The notes beneath the pieces are model-generated. The model saw only the letters and a list, made by a program, of their open reading frames with translations. It ran no database searches and was not told the origin of the DNA. The translations under genes were made by a program, and so were the position numbers. 64,000 nucleotides of DNA from Geothrix oryzisoli (GTDB lineage Bacteria > Acidobacteriota > Holophagae > Holophagales > Holophagaceae), in contig NZ_JAKZLB010000001.1 in assembly GCF_022808865.1 (NCBI RefSeq), positions 868,001 through 932,000 of the forward strand, in the 5' to 3' direction. Shown piece after piece: positions 17,373-25,745 of the stretch. The first letter of the stretch is position 1. Each line of letters begins with the position of its first letter.

Positions 17373-18077
17373 ATGGCCGCGCCGGAGGCCCCGGGCCTCG
17401 TCTGCTTCGACCTGGACGGGACCCTGGTGGATCCCCTGCTGGGGGTGCGGAACTGTCTCCGGAAGACCTGCAAGACCTTCGGGCTGGCCCTGCCGGAGGA
17501 GGCCACGATCCGCAGCTGGATCGGGTTCGGCATGCGCGAGTCGCTCGCCACCCTCGAGGGTCTGGAGGATCCGGAGCGCCTGGAGGCGGCGCTGGACTTC
17601 TACTGGGAGCGCTACCGGGAGGACGGGGTGTTCGAGCACGAGCTGTACCCGGGCGTCTTCCACCTGCTGCACCGGCTCAAGCGCCAGGGGCACCGCATCT
17701 ACATCGTGTCCGCCAAGCCCGGCCTTTTCGCCCGGCGCATCGCCTACCAGTTCGACCTCAACCTCATCTTCGACGACATCTTCGGCAGCACCCTCAAGGG
17801 CCGCTGGCAACCCAAGACCGAAGTCGTGGCGGGCCTGGTCCGGCAGGGCACGCTCTGGCCTGGAGGGGTGTTCATCGGCGACCGGGGCGTGGACATGGAG
17901 GCCGCCCGGGATCACGGCTTGGAGGCCATCGGCGTGGGCTGGGGCTACGGCAACCACGCGGAGCTTGAACAGGCCGGGGCGGAGCGCATCTTCGACACGG
18001 TCCCGGAACTCGACGCCTGGCTCCGCGACCGCTTCCCGCAGCCCGAAGTGTTCGACGCCTTCAGCCGTTCGGAGTAG
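17373..18077 (+). CDS. HAD-family phosphatase (phosphoglycolate phosphatase-like)
   Basis: The 234-aa product has HAD motif I FDLDGTLVD near residues 12-20 (nucleophile Asp, then acid-base Asp), a helical cap of the C1 type, motif II IVSAKP, a Lys in KGRWQPKTEV, and motif IV GDRGVDMEAA. This is the Gph/PgmB-like branch, acting on small phosphate monoesters. It lies directly after ppa with GGGAG as ribosome-binding site. Its last 17 bases overlap the 3' end of the convergent LolA-like gene. Confidence 0.85.
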   Translation: MAAPEAPGLVCFDLDGTLVDPLLGVRNCLRKTCKTFGLALPEEATIRSWIGFGMRESLATLEGLEDPERLEAALDFYWERYREDGVFEHELYPGVFHLLHRLKRQGHRIYIVSAKPGLFARRIAYQFDLNLIFDDIFGSTLKGRWQPKTEVVAGLVRQGTLWPGGVFIGDRGVDMEAARDHGLEAIGVGWGYGNHAELEQAGAERIFDTVPELDAWLRDRFPQPEVFDAFSRSE

Positions 18078-18651
18078 CCCAGCGCGTACCTTTGGGCACC
18101 TGGGGCTTGAAAGCGGCAGGCCCCGGCGGGGCGGGCGTCTTCGGATCCAGGAGCTCCAGCCGCTGGCGCGCGCCGGTGGGATCGGTCCACTCGAGGCTGT
18201 GGAGGAGGCCTTTTCGGCCGGTGGCCTTGAGCGCGGGAACATCGGGGGCCCTGGGAATCAGCTTCACCGCATCATTCCCGAGCGCCTCGACCCGGTAGAG
18301 GGCCTCGATCCGCGAAGGATCCAGCAGGATCCCCAGCAGGGGGAAGTCGCGCACGGCCCGGGCCAGCTCCACCTGCTGGGCAGTGCGGGTATCCGGATCG
18401 TACTGCACGAGGTGGCGGCCGTCGGCCGTCACGGTCAGCCCCGAATCGTAGGTCACCTTCAGCTTCCCGCCCCGGGCCAGCAGCAGGTTCCCTTCCCGGG
18501 CCATCTTGCCGAACACGGCGCTGTCGCTTTCCTGGCGGAAGCGGCTGGCCAGGGCGGGCACCCGGGGAAACGCGGTCCACCAGGCTGGCAGAGCCGCCGG
18601 CAGCGGCGCCGCCGCCAGGGCCAGGAGACAGAGTCCGCGGAAGCTGCGCAC
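18061..18651 (-). CDS. LolA-like outer-membrane lipoprotein carrier family protein
   Basis: The 196-aa product begins with a signal peptide (VRSFRGLCLLALAAAPLPA, GTG start at 18651-18649). It contains the LolA-type segment ALASRFRQESDSAVFGKMAREGNLLL and YDSGLTVTADGRHLVQYDPD, which resemble the LolA beta-strands 'F.Q.....G.l.l..P......Y.......dG...w.Yd'. It would act in the periplasm shuttling lipoproteins, or be a relative of unknown role. The GTG start follows the stop of the MglA-like gene by one base, so the two are coupled. The 3' end overlaps the convergent HAD gene. Confidence 0.75.
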   Translation of the reverse strand: MRSFRGLCLLALAAAPLPAALPAWWTAFPRVPALASRFRQESDSAVFGKMAREGNLLLARGGKLKVTYDSGLTVTADGRHLVQYDPDTRTAQQVELARAVRDFPLLGILLDPSRIEALYRVEALGNDAVKLIPRAPDVPALKATGRKGLLHSLEWTDPTGARQRLELLDPKTPAPPGPAAFKPQVPKGTRWATPNG

Positions 18652-18652
18652 C

Positions 18653-19948
18653 TCAGCTCCGCTTCAGCTCGACGCTGAGCTTGGCGGTGCCGCCCTTGGC
18701 CGGGGCCGGGCGATGGATCTGCCCCTCGGCCACCACCACCCCCTGGTGGCGCAGCTGCACGACCACCTCGACCTCCTGGCCTTCCAGGCCGGCAGGCACT
18801 TCGAGCCGCAGCACGGAGGGCGCGCCCTGGCGTCCGACGTGGGTCAGCTCGTCCAGCAGAGAGCTGATGGCGTCCTTGGGATCCGCGCTCCTGGGCCGGG
18901 GCACGGGGCGCTTGCCTTCCAGTTTCAGGGAGGTCAGGGCCGCCAGGGGATCGGCCTTCACCGCCGACTTGGACGCCGTGGGCGGCTCCGCAGCGGGGGG
19001 TTCCCAGGGCGCCGGCGCCTCCGGTTGGAGCGACGGCTCGTCCGGGTGGGGCTCTTCGGCCTGGAAGGCCGAGAACGCCTCGGCGTCAAAGGGCCCTACG
19101 CCCTCCTCCATGAGGAAGGAGAGGGTCTCGTCTTCCAGGGGCGGCTCCGGCAGGTGGGGCGCCTCGATGAAGATGCCCGTGTCGTCGTCCAGATCCGGCA
19201 GAGGGGCGCCTCCCGAGGCCTGGACCGAGCCTTCCATGTCGAGCAGGTCGGTGACCGAGGGCAGGTCCGACAAGGTGAGGGCCCCGCCCTCGGAGGGCGG
19301 GTGGGCACTGGCGGCGGTCGGGCTGGGGGCGGCGGGACCGGGGGCCGCCGGCGATTCGCCGAGCACATGGGTCTTGATGTGGGACAGGGCGAGCCGGGTG
19401 ATGCCGCGCAGGGTCTCGAAGACGCCGGTGCCATCCGAGGCGACGGACTGGAAGCTGGGGACGCCCCGGGGGTTGAAGGCCAGTTCGAGTTCCTCGACGG
19501 GAACCACATGCTTCAAGTCCCGCTTGTTCCACTGGAAGACCACGGGGATGTCCTGCAGGTTCAGCCCCAGTTCCCGCATGTTCTCGTCGAGGTTGAGCCA
19601 GCTCTCCCGGCAGGCCTCCAGCATGGGCACCTGGCTGTCCACCACGAACACGATGCCGTCCACACCCTTGAGCACGAGCTTGCGGGTGCTGTTGTAGAAC
19701 ACCTGCCCCGGCACCGTGTAGAGCTGGAGCTTGGTCCTGAACCCGCCCACCATGCCCACGTCCATGGGCAGCAGGTCGAAGAAGAGGGTGCGGTCCGTCT
19801 CGGTATTGAGGCTCACCATCTCGCCCCGGGCCTTCTGGCTCGTCTTGCCGTAGATGGTGTTGAGGTTGGTGGTCTTCCCGCACAGACCGGGCCCGTAGTA
19901 GACGATTTTCGCCGTCATCTGCCGGGTGGCGTGGTTGAAGAACACCAT
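18653..19948 (-). CDS. mglA: MglA-like small GTPase with long C-terminal extension
   Basis: Residues 1-195 are a Ras-like GTPase of the MglA family, with P-loop GPGLCGKTTN (residues 19-28), the switch region ending in LPMDVG, and NKRD as the base-recognition motif. In Myxococcus and Thermus, MglA controls polarity of motility systems. Here the domain is followed by about 235 extra residues: a Pro/Ala/acid-rich linker (about 200-340) and a C-terminal ~90-residue part ending in a beta-rich segment. Typical MglA is only about 195 aa. No mglB (roadblock) partner is adjacent. Good ribosome-binding site AGAGG. Confidence 0.85.
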   Translation of the reverse strand: MVFFNHATRQMTAKIVYYGPGLCGKTTNLNTIYGKTSQKARGEMVSLNTETDRTLFFDLLPMDVGMVGGFRTKLQLYTVPGQVFYNSTRKLVLKGVDGIVFVVDSQVPMLEACRESWLNLDENMRELGLNLQDIPVVFQWNKRDLKHVVPVEELELAFNPRGVPSFQSVASDGTGVFETLRGITRLALSHIKTHVLGESPAAPGPAAPSPTAASAHPPSEGGALTLSDLPSVTDLLDMEGSVQASGGAPLPDLDDDTGIFIEAPHLPEPPLEDETLSFLMEEGVGPFDAEAFSAFQAEEPHPDEPSLQPEAPAPWEPPAAEPPTASKSAVKADPLAALTSLKLEGKRPVPRPRSADPKDAISSLLDELTHVGRQGAPSVLRLEVPAGLEGQEVEVVVQLRHQGVVVAEGQIHRPAPAKGGTAKLSVELKRS

Positions 19949-19976
19949 TCTTGAACCTCTTGGGAAGAAAAAGTTT

Positions 19977-19998
19977 AGCCCGGAAATCCTTCCGGGCT
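19977..19998 (-). terminator. Rho-independent terminator of the peroxiredoxin gene
   Basis: A perfect inverted repeat AGCCCGGAA-ATCC-TTCCGGGCT is followed on the minus strand by AAACTTTTTCTT. It lies downstream of the peroxiredoxin gene and just before the MglA-like start, separating the two leftward units. Confidence 0.7.
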
Positions 19999-20106
19999 CA
20001 ATGCAATTGCGGGTTTTCCCCGGTCTGGGTGCGGCTGGGACTCAGAGTGCCGAACAAAACCCCGAGGAGGCCGCGAAAAAGCCGGTGGGGATTTTGTCAG
20101 GCACGC

Positions 20107-20619
20107 TCAGGGCAGAGCCTTCAGGAGGGCGAGGACCTGCTGGTCGTGGTCCTTGGTGCGGACATCCCGGATGATCTTGCGGATGACTCCCTGCCGGTCG
20201 ATGAGCACGGTGGTCCGCTTGGCGATCCCGATGAGGGGCATCTTCACCCCGTAGGCCTCGATGATGTGCTTGTCCGGATCCGCCAGGATGCTGAAGGGCA
20301 GGTGGAACTTCTCCGCAAACGCCTTGTGGCTCTGAGTCGTATCGGCACTCACGCCGAGGATCACCGCCCCGGCCGCCTGGATCGCCGCGAAGCCGTCCCG
20401 GAGGCTGCAGGCCTCGGCGGTGCACCCCGGCGTATCGTCCTTGGGATAGAAATACAGCACCACCGTAGATTTCCCCTGCAGATCCGCCAGCCGGATCAGG
20501 GCGCCGTGCTGATCGCGGGCCTCGAAGGCCGGGGCCTTCATGCCTTCCGCGATCTCGCCGGCCGAGGCCAGGCCGAGGCTAGCGAAAAGTCCCATTGCCA
20601 CCCTCCATCTCCGGTCCAT
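20107..20619 (-). CDS. exported thiol peroxidase, BCP/PrxQ-type peroxiredoxin
   Basis: Reduces hydroperoxides with thiol electrons. The 170-aa product has a signal-like N-terminus (RRWRVAMGLFASLGLASAGE), then the AhpC/TSA fold with peroxidatic Cys66 in DDTPGCTAEAC. Cys71 five residues later is the resolving Cys position of many PrxQ/BCP enzymes. The signal peptide suggests a periplasmic enzyme, unlike cytosolic E. coli BCP. ATG 20619-20617 is chosen for the ribosome-binding site GGGAGG; the upstream open frame is not conserved. A terminator follows. It is divergent from the dehydrogenase gene. Confidence 0.9.
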   Translation of the reverse strand: MDRRWRVAMGLFASLGLASAGEIAEGMKAPAFEARDQHGALIRLADLQGKSTVVLYFYPKDDTPGCTAEACSLRDGFAAIQAAGAVILGVSADTTQSHKAFAEKFHLPFSILADPDKHIIEAYGVKMPLIGIAKRTTVLIDRQGVIRKIIRDVRTKDHDQQVLALLKALP

Positions 20620-20686
20620 GGTCGCCTCCCGAGGGGTGGGAGTGTGGCACCATCGGCAGGAACTGGAAACAGAAACGGAGCAGAAG

Positions 20687-21721
20687 GTGTTGGACCACGC
20701 GGCGCGCATCGCCCTCATCCCCGGTGACGGAGCTGGACCCGAGGTCATGGCGGAGGCTGTGCCGCTGCTGGATTGGGCCCGGGCCCGGGGCCGCCGCCTG
20801 GAGGTCGAGCGCCTGCCCTACGGGGCGGACCACTACCTGGCCACGGGAGAGACTCTGCCTGAGGCCGCCTATGCGGCGCTGCGCGACGGCTGCGACGCCA
20901 TCCTCTTCGGGGCCGTGGGCGATCCGCGGGTTCCAGACGGCCGTCATGCCGAGGAGATCCTGTTGCGCCTGCGCCAGGGTCTGGAGCTGATGGTGAACTT
21001 CCGGCCCTGCCGGCCTCTGCCGGGGCTGCAGAGAGAAGGGCTCTGGCTTGAGGTCTACCGCGAGAACACGGAAGGGGCGTACTGCCTGCAGGGCTCCACG
21101 GAACCCGGCCGCGCGGTGGACCTGGCCGTGCATACCGAGCCGGCCGTGCGCCGCCTGCTGGAAGCCGCCTTCGCCCGCGCCCGCGCCCGGAGCTGCCCCC
21201 TGACCCTGGCGCACAAGGCCAATGTGCTGAAGCACGGCCACGGGCTCTGGGTCCGGGTGTTCCAGGAACTCTGCGCCGCGCACCCGGGCGTGACCGCACG
21301 CGGCATGCACGCGGATGCCCTGCTCTGCGCGCTGGTGCAGGATCCATCTCCCTTCGGCGTGATCGCCGCCGACAACTACCTCGGTGACCTCATCAGCGAT
21401 CTCACGGCCGCCTTCGCCGGCGGCATGGGCACGGCGCCCTCCCTGAGCTGGGCCCCCCATCGGCCCTTCCGCTGTGCGGTCCTGGCGGAGCCGGTGCACG
21501 GCTCTGCGCCGGACATTGCCGGGAAGGGCCTGGCCAACCCCGTGGGCATGATCCTCAGCACGGCCCTGCTCTTCCGGCACCTGGGCTGGGAATCCGAAGC
21601 CTTGGCCGTGGAGGCAGCGGTCGCGGCCGCAATGGCCAGCGGCGCCCGCACTCGCGATCTGGGCGGTTCCCTGAGTACCTCCGACATGGGGACGGCCATC
21701 CGCGGCCACCTGCCAGGCTGA
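20687..21721 (+). CDS. isocitrate/isopropylmalate dehydrogenase-family enzyme
   Basis: The 344-aa product is a decarboxylating beta-hydroxyacid dehydrogenase. It starts ARIALIPGDGAGPEVM after a GTG start (20687) that has GGAG six bases upstream. The family signature is NYLGDLISDLTAAFAGGMGTAPS, and LAEPVHGSAPDIAGKG is the C-terminal block. The substrate-specificity loop reads YRENTEGAYC; RENTEG is typical of isocitrate, homoisocitrate and tartrate dehydrogenases, while LeuB usually has RELTGG. I therefore favour an NAD-dependent isocitrate or tartrate-type enzyme over LeuB; no leuCD genes are nearby. The exact substrate is uncertain. Confidence 0.82.
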   Translation: MLDHAARIALIPGDGAGPEVMAEAVPLLDWARARGRRLEVERLPYGADHYLATGETLPEAAYAALRDGCDAILFGAVGDPRVPDGRHAEEILLRLRQGLELMVNFRPCRPLPGLQREGLWLEVYRENTEGAYCLQGSTEPGRAVDLAVHTEPAVRRLLEAAFARARARSCPLTLAHKANVLKHGHGLWVRVFQELCAAHPGVTARGMHADALLCALVQDPSPFGVIAADNYLGDLISDLTAAFAGGMGTAPSLSWAPHRPFRCAVLAEPVHGSAPDIAGKGLANPVGMILSTALLFRHLGWESEALAVEAAVAAAMASGARTRDLGGSLSTSDMGTAIRGHLPG

Positions 21722-21793
21722 TCAACCTGGAGGCGCAACCTCGAAAGACACGGGCCGCCCTTCACCGCCCTCGGCGGTTCCGGATTCGCCCCG

Positions 21794-22447
21794 TCAACAG
21801 CTGCGCATGACGCCGACGAGGACCCCCTGGATGTCGATGTTCTGGGGCGCGTAGCAGCGGGGCTGAAGCTCCGGGTTGTGGGGGACGAGCCATACGCCCC
21901 GGGCGTCGCGCCGGAACTCCTTGAGGGTGACCTCCTCCTGGTCGATGAGGGCCACCACGCGATCGCCGTTCCGATACTCGCCCTTGCGCTGCAGCACCAC
22001 CAGGTCGCCATCAAGGATGGCATCGTCGACCATGGAATCGCCCCGGACGCGCAGCACGAAGAGCTCGTCCCGCTGCCGGTGGATGCTGTTGGGCACCTCG
22101 ATGGGCAGGGCCCTGCTCTCGGGCAGGATGGGTGAGCCGGCGGCCACATCCCCGCAGAAGGGGAAGATCCGCACGGGGCTGAGGGGTTCGCCGCGTTCCG
22201 GCCTGGGGGCCGGTTCCTCCAGCGCCGGGCCCGCCGCCACCACGAGGTTGTTCCCCTTGCCGTGGCTGCGGACGAGGAAGCCCTTGTCCATGAGGTGCTG
22301 GACATGCTTGTGGATGGTGGACACGGCACTGGAACCCACACCCTTGGCGATTTCGGCCAGGGTGGGGCTTCGCCCCTCGTCCTGCACGAAGGTGCGGATA
22401 AACTTCAGGACCGCCTGCTGGCGCTTGGTGAGATCGCTGGCTTTCAT
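21794..22447 (-). CDS. lexA: LexA repressor, SOS regulator and autoprotease
   Basis: The 217-aa product has an N-terminal winged helix (TKRQQAVLKFIRTFVQDEGRSPTLAEIA, about residues 7-70) and a C-terminal S24 peptidase domain. The RecA-stimulated cleavage site A103-G104 (GDVAAGSP), nucleophile S138 (VRGDSM) and general base K176 (VTLKEF) are all present, so it should be self-cleaving. ATG 22447-22445 fits the family start. It is divergent from korA across about 190 bases; I cannot identify an SOS box there with confidence because LexA motifs differ between phyla. Confidence 0.93.
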   Translation of the reverse strand: MKASDLTKRQQAVLKFIRTFVQDEGRSPTLAEIAKGVGSSAVSTIHKHVQHLMDKGFLVRSHGKGNNLVVAAGPALEEPAPRPERGEPLSPVRIFPFCGDVAAGSPILPESRALPIEVPNSIHRQRDELFVLRVRGDSMVDDAILDGDLVVLQRKGEYRNGDRVVALIDQEEVTLKEFRRDARGVWLVPHNPELQPRCYAPQNIDIQGVLVGVMRSC

Positions 22448-22639
22448 GGTCTTCAAGGTAAGAGCCGATCCACAGGTCGTCAATCCCTTTTTTTTCGCTT
22501 TATTTCAGACCGACCCGGGCATGCGTTCCAACACCTTTCCTGGATGCCCCTGTTGGCCTCTGTCATACTGACGGATGCCTTGGCGAGCCTAGTATTTACG
22601 CCCTCTTCGTCGCCATTGCCCCGATGCGAAAGGAGTCCC

Positions 22640-24463
22640 ATGACTGCCGCCCTTGCCGCCCCCTCGCCTGTCGGAGGAGCGAAAACCCGGATCAATGATT
22701 TTTCCATCCAGGTGGCCACGGTCAACGGATCGGGTTCCCAGACGGCCAACACGGTTCTGTTGCGCGCCATCTTCCAGATGGGCGTGTTCGTCAGCGGCAA
22801 GAACCTCTTCCCCTCGAACATCGCGGGACTGCCCACCTGGTTCACCATCCGCGCCAGCGCCCAGGGCTACGTGGCCCGCAAGGCCAGCAACGAGATGCTG
22901 ATCCTCATGAACCCCGAGACGGCCAAGGAGGACATCGCCAAGGCCGACCCCGGCGCGCTCGTGATCTACGATGAGCCGCTGCAGCTCGACAAGCTGCGCA
23001 GCGACCTCGCCTACACCCCGGTGCCCTTCCAGAAGCTGGTGACCGCCTCCTGCCCCGAGCCCAAGCTGCACAAGCTGGTGAAGAACATGATCTATGTCGG
23101 CGTGGCCGCACGCCTGCTCGGCATCGACATGGAGGAGGTCAAGAAGGCCATCGCCAAGCAGCTCAAGGGCAAGACCAAGGCCATCGAGCTCAACCAGACG
23201 GCCTGCATGGCCGGCTATGACTGGGCCATGGAGAACCTGGAGGACCAGGACCACATCAAGGTCGTGCGCGACGACAAGACCCAGGGCCTCATCATCATCG
23301 ACGGCAACGAGGCCTGCGCCCTGGGCGCCCTCTTCGCCGGCGTCACCGTGGTGGGCTGGTATCCCATCACCCCGGCCTCCAGCCTGGTCGAGACCTTCAT
23401 CGAATACGCGGAGGAGTACCGCAAGGACCCCAAGACCGGCAAGTCCACCGTCGCCATCGTGCAGATGGAGGACGAGCTGGCTTCCGCGGGCGTGGTGCTC
23501 TCCGCCGGCTGGGCCGGCGCCCGCTCCATGACCTCCACCGCGGGCCCGGGCATCTCGCTGATGAGCGAGTTCATCGGCCTGGGCTACTACGTGGAGGCGC
23601 CCGGCGTCTTCTTCAATGTCGCCCGCACGGGCCCCAGCACCGGCCTCCCCACCCGCACCCAGCAGTCCGACGTGGAGCTCTGCGCCAAGTGCAGCCACGG
23701 CGACACCCTGCACGTGAACCTCTACCCCGGGAACATGGAGGAGTGCTTCCAGTTCGCCTACGATGCCTTCGACCTGGCCGAGCGCTTCCAGACGCCCATC
23801 TTCGTCGTCACCGATCTGGACCTGGGCATGCAGAACTGGGCCTCCAAGCCCTTCGCCTATCCCGCCAAGCCCTATGACCGCGGCAAGGTGCTCAACCAGC
23901 AGCAGCTGGCCGACATGAAGGACTGGGGCCGCTACAAGGACGTGGATGGCGACGGCATCTGCTACCGCAGCCTGCCCGGCACCCCCGGCGGCAAGGGCTC
24001 GTACTTCACCCGCGGCTCCGGCCACAACGCCTACGCCCAGTATTCCGAAAAGCCCGAGGACTACCTCGAGGTGATGAACCGCCTGAGGAAGAAATACGAG
24101 ACGGCCAAGGCCCACGTGCCCGGCCCCGTGTTCCGCAACCTGGGCTCGGACAAGGGGGTCCTGGCCTTCGGCTCCAGCGATCCCGCCGTCGTCGAGGCCC
24201 AGGACCTCCTCGCGGCCCAGGGCCTCAAGACCGACTACCTGCGCCTCCGCGCACTCCCCTTCACCGCCGAGGTCGATGCCTACGTGAAGGAGAAGCAGGT
24301 GGTCTACGTGGTCGAACAGAACCGCGATGGCCAGATGGCCAACCTCTTCCGCGAGACCTACCCCGAGCACGCCACCAAGTTCAAGAGCGTCCTGCATTTC
24401 GACGGCTACGCCATCGACGCCAAGAGCATCGTGGACCAGATCACCGCCTTCGAGCAGAAGTAA
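22640..24463 (+). CDS. korA: 2-oxoacid:ferredoxin oxidoreductase, fused gamma-alpha subunit
   Basis: With KorB it oxidises a 2-oxoacid, probably 2-oxoglutarate, to the acyl-CoA while reducing ferredoxin, or runs in reverse for CO2 fixation. The 607-aa product has a gamma domain first (residues about 20-195), then the alpha pyrimidine-binding domain (YPITPASSLVETFIEYAEEY, QMEDELASAGVVLSAGWAGARSMTSTAGPG, FNVARTGPSTGLPTRTQQSDV) and a C-terminal domain ending VEQNRDGQMANLFRE. ATG 22640 follows the ribosome-binding site AGGAG. The korB gene starts 12 bases after the stop. Confidence 0.92.
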   Translation: MTAALAAPSPVGGAKTRINDFSIQVATVNGSGSQTANTVLLRAIFQMGVFVSGKNLFPSNIAGLPTWFTIRASAQGYVARKASNEMLILMNPETAKEDIAKADPGALVIYDEPLQLDKLRSDLAYTPVPFQKLVTASCPEPKLHKLVKNMIYVGVAARLLGIDMEEVKKAIAKQLKGKTKAIELNQTACMAGYDWAMENLEDQDHIKVVRDDKTQGLIIIDGNEACALGALFAGVTVVGWYPITPASSLVETFIEYAEEYRKDPKTGKSTVAIVQMEDELASAGVVLSAGWAGARSMTSTAGPGISLMSEFIGLGYYVEAPGVFFNVARTGPSTGLPTRTQQSDVELCAKCSHGDTLHVNLYPGNMEECFQFAYDAFDLAERFQTPIFVVTDLDLGMQNWASKPFAYPAKPYDRGKVLNQQQLADMKDWGRYKDVDGDGICYRSLPGTPGGKGSYFTRGSGHNAYAQYSEKPEDYLEVMNRLRKKYETAKAHVPGPVFRNLGSDKGVLAFGSSDPAVVEAQDLLAAQGLKTDYLRLRALPFTAEVDAYVKEKQVVYVVEQNRDGQMANLFRETYPEHATKFKSVLHFDGYAIDAKSIVDQITAFEQK

Positions 24464-24475
24464 GAGGAGCCGACC

Positions 24476-25528
24476 ATGACCACCACGACTTCTGCCACCC
24501 CTGCGCCCGCCGCCCCCACCAACAAGCTCGGCTTCACCAAGCAGGACTACGTGGGCTCCAAGTCCACCCTCTGCGCCGGCTGCGGCCATGACGCCATCAC
24601 TGCCCAGCTCATCAACGCCGCCTTCGAATCCAACCTCGAAGGCCACCGCGTCACCAAGTATTCCGGCATCGGCTGCTCGTCCAAGACGCCCGCCTACTTC
24701 ATCAACCAGGGCTGGGGCTTCAACAGCGTCCACGGCCGCATGCCCTCCATCGCCACCGGCGCCTCCCTGGCCAACCGGACCCTCATCAACATCGGCGTCT
24801 CCGGCGATGGCGATTCCATGTCCATCGGCATGGGCCAGTTCGTGCATGCCGTCCGGCGCAACGTCCCGATGATCTACATCATCGAGGACAACGGCGTCTA
24901 CGGCCTCACCAAGGGGCAGTTCTCCGCCACCGCCGACAAGGGCTCCCACCTGAAGTCCGGCGCGGTGAACGATTTCCCGCCCATCGATCCCTGCACGCTG
25001 GCCATCGAGCTGGGCTGCGGTTTCGTCGCCCGCAGTTTCTCCGGCAACCCCAAGCAGCTGAACGCCATCCTCAAGGCCGCCTTCGCCTACCAGGGCACCG
25101 TGGTCATCGATGTCATCAGCCCCTGTGTCACTTTCAACAACCACGATGCCTCGACCCGTTCCTACAAGCATGTGAAGGATCACGACTTCCCCCTCCACGA
25201 CCTGGGCTTCATCCAGTACTCCGAGGTGGAGCAGGTCGACATCCCGGCCGGCGAGACGGAAGTCGTCACCTTCCCCGACGGCTCCAAGGTCGCCATCAAG
25301 GCCATCCACGAGGGCTATGAGCCCACGGACCGCTTCGGCGCCATGAAGGCCATCCACGAGTCCATGGCCAAGGGCGAATTCCTCACCGGACTGCTCTACA
25401 TCAACCCCACCCAGCCCCCCCTGCCCGAGGTCCTGAACCTGGTGGACGAACCTCTGACCACTCTGGGCGAGGACCTGCTCAAGCCCAGCCCCGCCGAGCT
25501 GGACAAGATCATGCAGGCATTGATGTAA
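24476..25528 (+). CDS. korB: 2-oxoacid:ferredoxin oxidoreductase, beta (TPP-binding) subunit
   Basis: The 350-aa product has the Cys motif CAGCGHDAITAQ near residue 38. Its TPP-binding block is GVSGDGDSMSIGMGQFVHAVRRN with IEDNGVYGLTKGQ, and SATADKG, as in 2-oxoglutarate:ferredoxin oxidoreductases, follows. The substrate assignment to 2-oxoglutarate over pyruvate rests on the two-gene architecture and the TKGQ/SAT stretch, so it is moderate. A GC-rich hairpin after the stop probably ends the korAB transcript. Confidence 0.92.
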   Translation: MTTTTSATPAPAAPTNKLGFTKQDYVGSKSTLCAGCGHDAITAQLINAAFESNLEGHRVTKYSGIGCSSKTPAYFINQGWGFNSVHGRMPSIATGASLANRTLINIGVSGDGDSMSIGMGQFVHAVRRNVPMIYIIEDNGVYGLTKGQFSATADKGSHLKSGAVNDFPPIDPCTLAIELGCGFVARSFSGNPKQLNAILKAAFAYQGTVVIDVISPCVTFNNHDASTRSYKHVKDHDFPLHDLGFIQYSEVEQVDIPAGETEVVTFPDGSKVAIKAIHEGYEPTDRFGAMKAIHESMAKGEFLTGLLYINPTQPPLPEVLNLVDEPLTTLGEDLLKPSPAELDKIMQALM

Positions 25529-25548
25529 TTTTTTTCGCAGCCCCTGCC

Positions 25549-25574
25549 AACGGCCGCCCCATCGGGCGGCCGTT
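25549..25574 (+). terminator. hairpin terminator after korB
   Basis: Inverted repeat AACGGCCGCCC-CATC-GGGCGGCCGTT, 21 bases after the korB stop, followed by GTTCTGC. The stem is very strong, but the T-tract is short. Confidence 0.6.
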
Positions 25575-25630
25575 GTTCTGCAAGGCCAAGCATTGACGCG
25601 GACCTCAGGCCGGGTAGACTGGAGATTCGT

Positions 25631-25706
25631 GGGCCTGTAGCTCAGCTGGGAGAGCGCTGCGTTCGCAATGCAGAGGTCGTCAGTTCGATCCTGATCAGGT
25701 CCACCA
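25631..25706 (+). tRNA. tRNA-Ala(CGC)
   Basis: The 76-base gene includes the encoded CCA end. The acceptor GGGCCTG pairs with CAGGTCC and contains the G3-U70 wobble that identifies alanine tRNAs. The D-arm (GCTC...GAGC), anticodon stem CTGCG/TGCAG with loop TTCGCAA (anticodon CGC, read GCG), and the T-arm with TTCGATC are all present. The 3' 45 bases are duplicated 29.5 kb downstream, marking this gene as an integration site; the copy here remains complete and functional. Confidence 0.95.
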
Positions 25707-25707
25707 A
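25662..25707 (+). repeat. attL: left copy of the 46-bp attachment-site repeat
   Basis: From the anticodon loop (TTCGCAATG) to one base past the CCA end, this stretch is identical at all 46 positions to 55201-55246. The base before and the base after differ between the copies. This is the classic product of tyrosine-recombinase integration into a tRNA 3' end. Confidence 0.93.
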
Positions 25708-25710
25708 GAC

Positions 25711-25745
25711 AAACCCCGCAAGCTCAATCGCTTGCGGGGTTTTTT
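25711..25745 (+). terminator. Rho-independent terminator behind tRNA-Ala, on the island side
   Basis: Stem AAACCCCGCAAGC / GCTTGCGGGGTTT with loop TCAATC, followed by further Ts. It ends the tRNA transcript and is supplied by the island; the original chromosomal terminator seems to be the hairpin at 55250. Confidence 0.85.

Noticed and set aside
20687-21721. Naming the dehydrogenase leuB
   Set aside because: The RENTEG loop and the absence of leuC/leuD nearby argue against isopropylmalate; left without a symbol.
22589-25357. 922-aa open frame on the minus strand opposite korAB
   Set aside because: It is Gly/Val/Leu/His-rich noise that mirrors the codon bias of the real genes on the plus strand; no domain and no ribosome-binding site.
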